DNA of 33,243 bases from an uncultured Merdimonas sp. Its GTDB lineage: Bacteria > Bacillota > Clostridia > Lachnospirales > Lachnospiraceae. Each line of letters begins with the position of its first letter. The first letter of the stretch is position 1. Below the pieces are notes generated by a model that saw only the letters and a program-made list of their open reading frames with translations, was not told where the DNA came from and did not search any database. The DNA lies in NCBI GenBank assembly GCA_944375885.1, contig CALWBB010000011.1, positions 1 to 33,243 of the forward strand. The letters run 5' to 3'. Position numbers and translations under genes: made by a program. Shown here one piece after another: positions 31,030 to 33,243 of the stretch.

Positions 31030-33243
31030 CTACTGAGCCGCAGGCGTCTGCGTGTCAGTGCCGCCGCCCTCAGAGGGGGTGGTGGGCGTCGAAGGATCCG
31101 TCGGCTGCGTCGGCGTCTGGACCTGCTTGCCGCAGTCCTTGCATACGCCATCCGCGCCTACATTGAGATGTGTGCAGGCTCCCTTGCTGATTACGACATT
31201 AATCGTCGTGCCTACATTCTGCGTTCCACTGGGACTGCAGGAAATGATCTTTCCTTCCGCAATGCTGTCACTGTATTCATAAGTCCTGTTTCCGACTACA
31301 AAACCCCGGTTCGTAATCTCGTTGATATCCGCGCCTGCCCCCGGCACCTGCGCAGTCTTCACCGGCTCCGGTCCAAGGCTCACTACAATCGTTACGGTGC
31401 TTCCGGGAGCCACCGTGCTTCCGTTTCCAGGATTATAGGAAATGACATCTCCCTTCTTCACTGTATCGCTGTATGCTTCAGACCTGGATACCTTCAGGCC
31501 CTTTCCAGTCAGATAGGCTGTCACAGCGCTTTCACTGCTTCCGTCCTTCATGGCGTTGCCAATATAGACATCCTCCGCGCCCTTGCTGACCACATAGCTG
31601 ACCTTCGTGCCCTTTTCCACCTTTGTGCCGGCATTCGGATTCTGGGAAATAATCTTGCCCGATTCTACCGTATTATTGAACTCCTGCGTCACGCTTCCGG
31701 AAGCCAGGCCTGCGGAGCTTAAAAGCTGCTTGGCCGTCGCCTCATCGCGGTTCGTCAGGGTCGGGACTTCTACCATAGCATCCGCTTCACTTCCCTTGCT
31801 CACCACGACCTGGACGACGCCGCCCTTATCCACCTTGCTGCCAGCCTTGGGCGAGGTGGAAATGACATAACCTTTATCTACGGTATCGCTGAATTTCTCC
31901 GTAATATCCACGCTAAGTCCCAGGGATGTCAGGGCATTCTCCGCCTGCGTCCTTGATTTACCCTCCAGATCCGGAACCTCAGACTGGGAGCCGTCGCCGC
32001 AGATGTCTACCACAATGGTCGTATTTGCCTCGACCTCCGTACCCGCCTCTACGCTCTGTGAAATAATCTGTCCCGGATCGTATTCATCGGAAGAGCGGGT
32101 TTCCCCGAGCTTGATTCCCAGGTTCATGCTGTTCAGCTCTTCCTTTGCCTCGGAATAGCTCTTGCCCAGAAGATTCGGCACCTCTGCTTTCTCTTCTTCC
32201 ACATCCTCTATCTCCGGAAGGTTCTGGTCATCGTTATTCTTCTTTGAACCGCCTCCTCCGAAAACCTGGGTAAGAATTACAATCACAATGATGACAATAA
32301 TAACAGCTGCGGCGATGCCGCCAATCATCATGATTTTTTCCAGCTTCGGATCCAGGATTCCGCCGTCATCGTCGTCCTCATCTTCGTCCTCGTCATCATA
32401 ATCATCGTCGTCATAACCGCCGTCTCCATACCCCTCTTCATCGTCATACGCATCCTCGTCGTAATCATCATCGTCTGCAGCGTTTTCTTCATTCATCCGG
32501 TCAAGATAGGCGTAATGGGATTCTGTGTCCTCCTCCGTCTTGGGAAGGCGTCCTGTCTCTTTCTTGATTTTACTGATCTCATCCCGAGTAATGGCCACCG
32601 TCTTGGCTCCGTCCGGAACGATCTCCTTTACAAAATTCACATCCGGAGTCAGCAGCGACTGCTTCAGATCCGCGATCAGCTCCGTTACGTTCTGGTACCG
32701 GCGGTCCGGACTCTTCTCCGTACATTTCAGAATAATATGCTCCAGGCTGATCGGCACGTCGGAAGCATAGACGCGGGGCGATACGATATCCTCCTGCAGA
32801 TGCTTCACCGCCACCACCACGGTGGTCTCCCCGTCGAAGGGCACCCGTCCTGTCACCATCTCATACATCACGATACCCAGGGAATAGATATCGCTCTTGG
32901 CGTCGCTGTAGCCGCCTCTGGCCTGTTCCGGGGACGTATAATGGACAGAACCCATGGAGTCCGCTGTATTTGTATGGGAAGAAATGGATTTCGCGATTCC
33001 AAAATCCGTCACCTTTACTTTTCCTTCCCGGGAAATAATAATATTCTGGGGTTTGATATCCCGGTGCACAATGCGGTTGTTGTGCGCCACCTCCAGGCCG
33101 GAAGCCACCTGGATGGCGATGCTGGTCGCCTCCTTGACTGTCAGCCTGCCCTTTTTCTCAATATAAGTCTTCAGCGTGATGCCTTCCACCAGCTCCATGA
33201 CAATGTAGTTGATGTTCATCTCGTCGCCCACATCGTAGACGTT
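31030..33243 (-). CDS. prkC: PASTA-domain serine/threonine kinase (5' end outside window)
   Basis: A membrane sensor kinase for cell wall fragments, controlling growth, division and germination in Firmicutes. The window keeps 737 residues and lacks the N-lobe start. The frame is open to the edge (NVYDVGDEMN), so the gene is cut, not truncated. Numbering from the GTG at 33231: HRDIKPQN at 56-63, DFG at 76-78, the SPEQARGG activation segment at 100-107, a strikingly acidic stretch at 252-290, one membrane helix at about 300-322, then five PASTA repeats at about 349-684. The tail has C686-x-H688 and C697-x2-C700, then a Pro/Thr-rich end. The usual upstream phosphatase gene would lie beyond the window. 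Confidence 0.96.
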   Translation of the reverse strand, partial: NVYDVGDEMNINYIVMELVEGITLKTYIEKKGRLTVKEATSIAIQVASGLEVAHNNRIVHRDIKPQNIIISREGKVKVTDFGIAKSISSHTNTADSMGSVHYTSPEQARGGYSDAKSDIYSLGIVMYEMVTGRVPFDGETTVVVAVKHLQEDIVSPRVYASDVPISLEHIILKCTEKSPDRRYQNVTELIADLKQSLLTPDVNFVKEIVPDGAKTVAITRDEISKIKKETGRLPKTEEDTESHYAYLDRMNEENAADDDDYDEDAYDDEEGYGDGGYDDDDYDDEDEDEDDDDGGILDPKLEKIMMIGGIAAAVIIVIIVIVILTQVFGGGGSKKNNDDQNLPEIEDVEEEKAEVPNLLGKSYSEAKEELNSMNLGIKLGETRSSDEYDPGQIISQSVEAGTEVEANTTIVVDICGDGSQSEVPDLEGKSRTQAENALTSLGLSVDITEKFSDTVDKGYVISTSPKAGSKVDKGGVVQVVVSKGSEADAMVEVPTLTNRDEATAKQLLSSAGLASGSVTQEFNNTVESGKIISQNPNAGTKVEKGTKVSYVVSKGAEDVYIGNAMKDGSSESAVTAYLTGKGLKVSRSEAYSDTVKKGDVISYNPGNGSTVAPGSTVTIVVSLGPEPVKTAQVPGAGADINEITNRGFVVGNRTYEYSDSIAEGKIISCSPSGTQNVGTTINVVISKGACTHLNVGADGVCKDCGKQVQTPTQPTDPSTPTTPSEGGGTDTQTPAAQ

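Overview
This window looks like a chromosomal stretch from a Lachnospiraceae-type clostridium (Firmicutes, Clostridia). The reasons are the SCIFF peptide and its radical SAM maturase, a bifunctional Rel, a long single-chain PurL of the kind found in Clostridia and Streptococcus, a prkC-rsgA-rpe-thiN operon, strong AGGAGG ribosome binding sites and a fairly GC-rich coding sequence with AT-rich promoters. There are no rRNA or tRNA genes, CRISPR arrays, transposases or phage genes, and no gene-free stretch longer than about 250 bases.

Left part (1-7404). On the minus strand, reading right to left: scfA (a 47-residue six-cysteine peptide), scfB (its thioether-forming maturase), recJ, apt and relA. 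This joins a RiPP pair, a DNA repair nuclease, purine salvage and the (p)ppGpp enzyme. A stem-loop lies between scfA and scfB, and a good internal promoter precedes apt. Diverging from scfA is a small four-helix membrane protein (TIGR04086-like). A DUF1540-type cysteine-rich protein lies convergent to it.

Middle part (7473-25362). This is the accessory and most interesting region. Behind a sigmaA promoter, purL is followed with no gap (TAAATG) by two tandem 1031-residue membrane proteins, then by 511- and 527-residue ones, then by a 774-residue YfhO/PTPS-related membrane protein. Each 1031-residue protein is two fused GT-C-like modules. The four genes therefore hold six homologous modules that share the same series of short motifs. 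Diverging from purL is a paralogue of the 774-residue protein, followed 2 bases later by a LysR regulator. The likely theme is polyprenyl-phosphate-sugar-dependent glycosylation of a cell-surface polymer, but the substrate is unknown.

Right part (26252-33243). A nuclease-helicase fusion (RecB/Cas4-like N-terminus plus XPD/DinG-like helicase) appears to be read from a promoter embedded in the terminator of the next operon, giving a predicted leaderless mRNA. That operon, reading right to left, is prkC (cut by the window edge), rsgA, rpe and thiN: a PASTA-domain cell wall sensor kinase, a ribosome maturation GTPase, pentose-phosphate epimerase and thiamine pyrophosphokinase.
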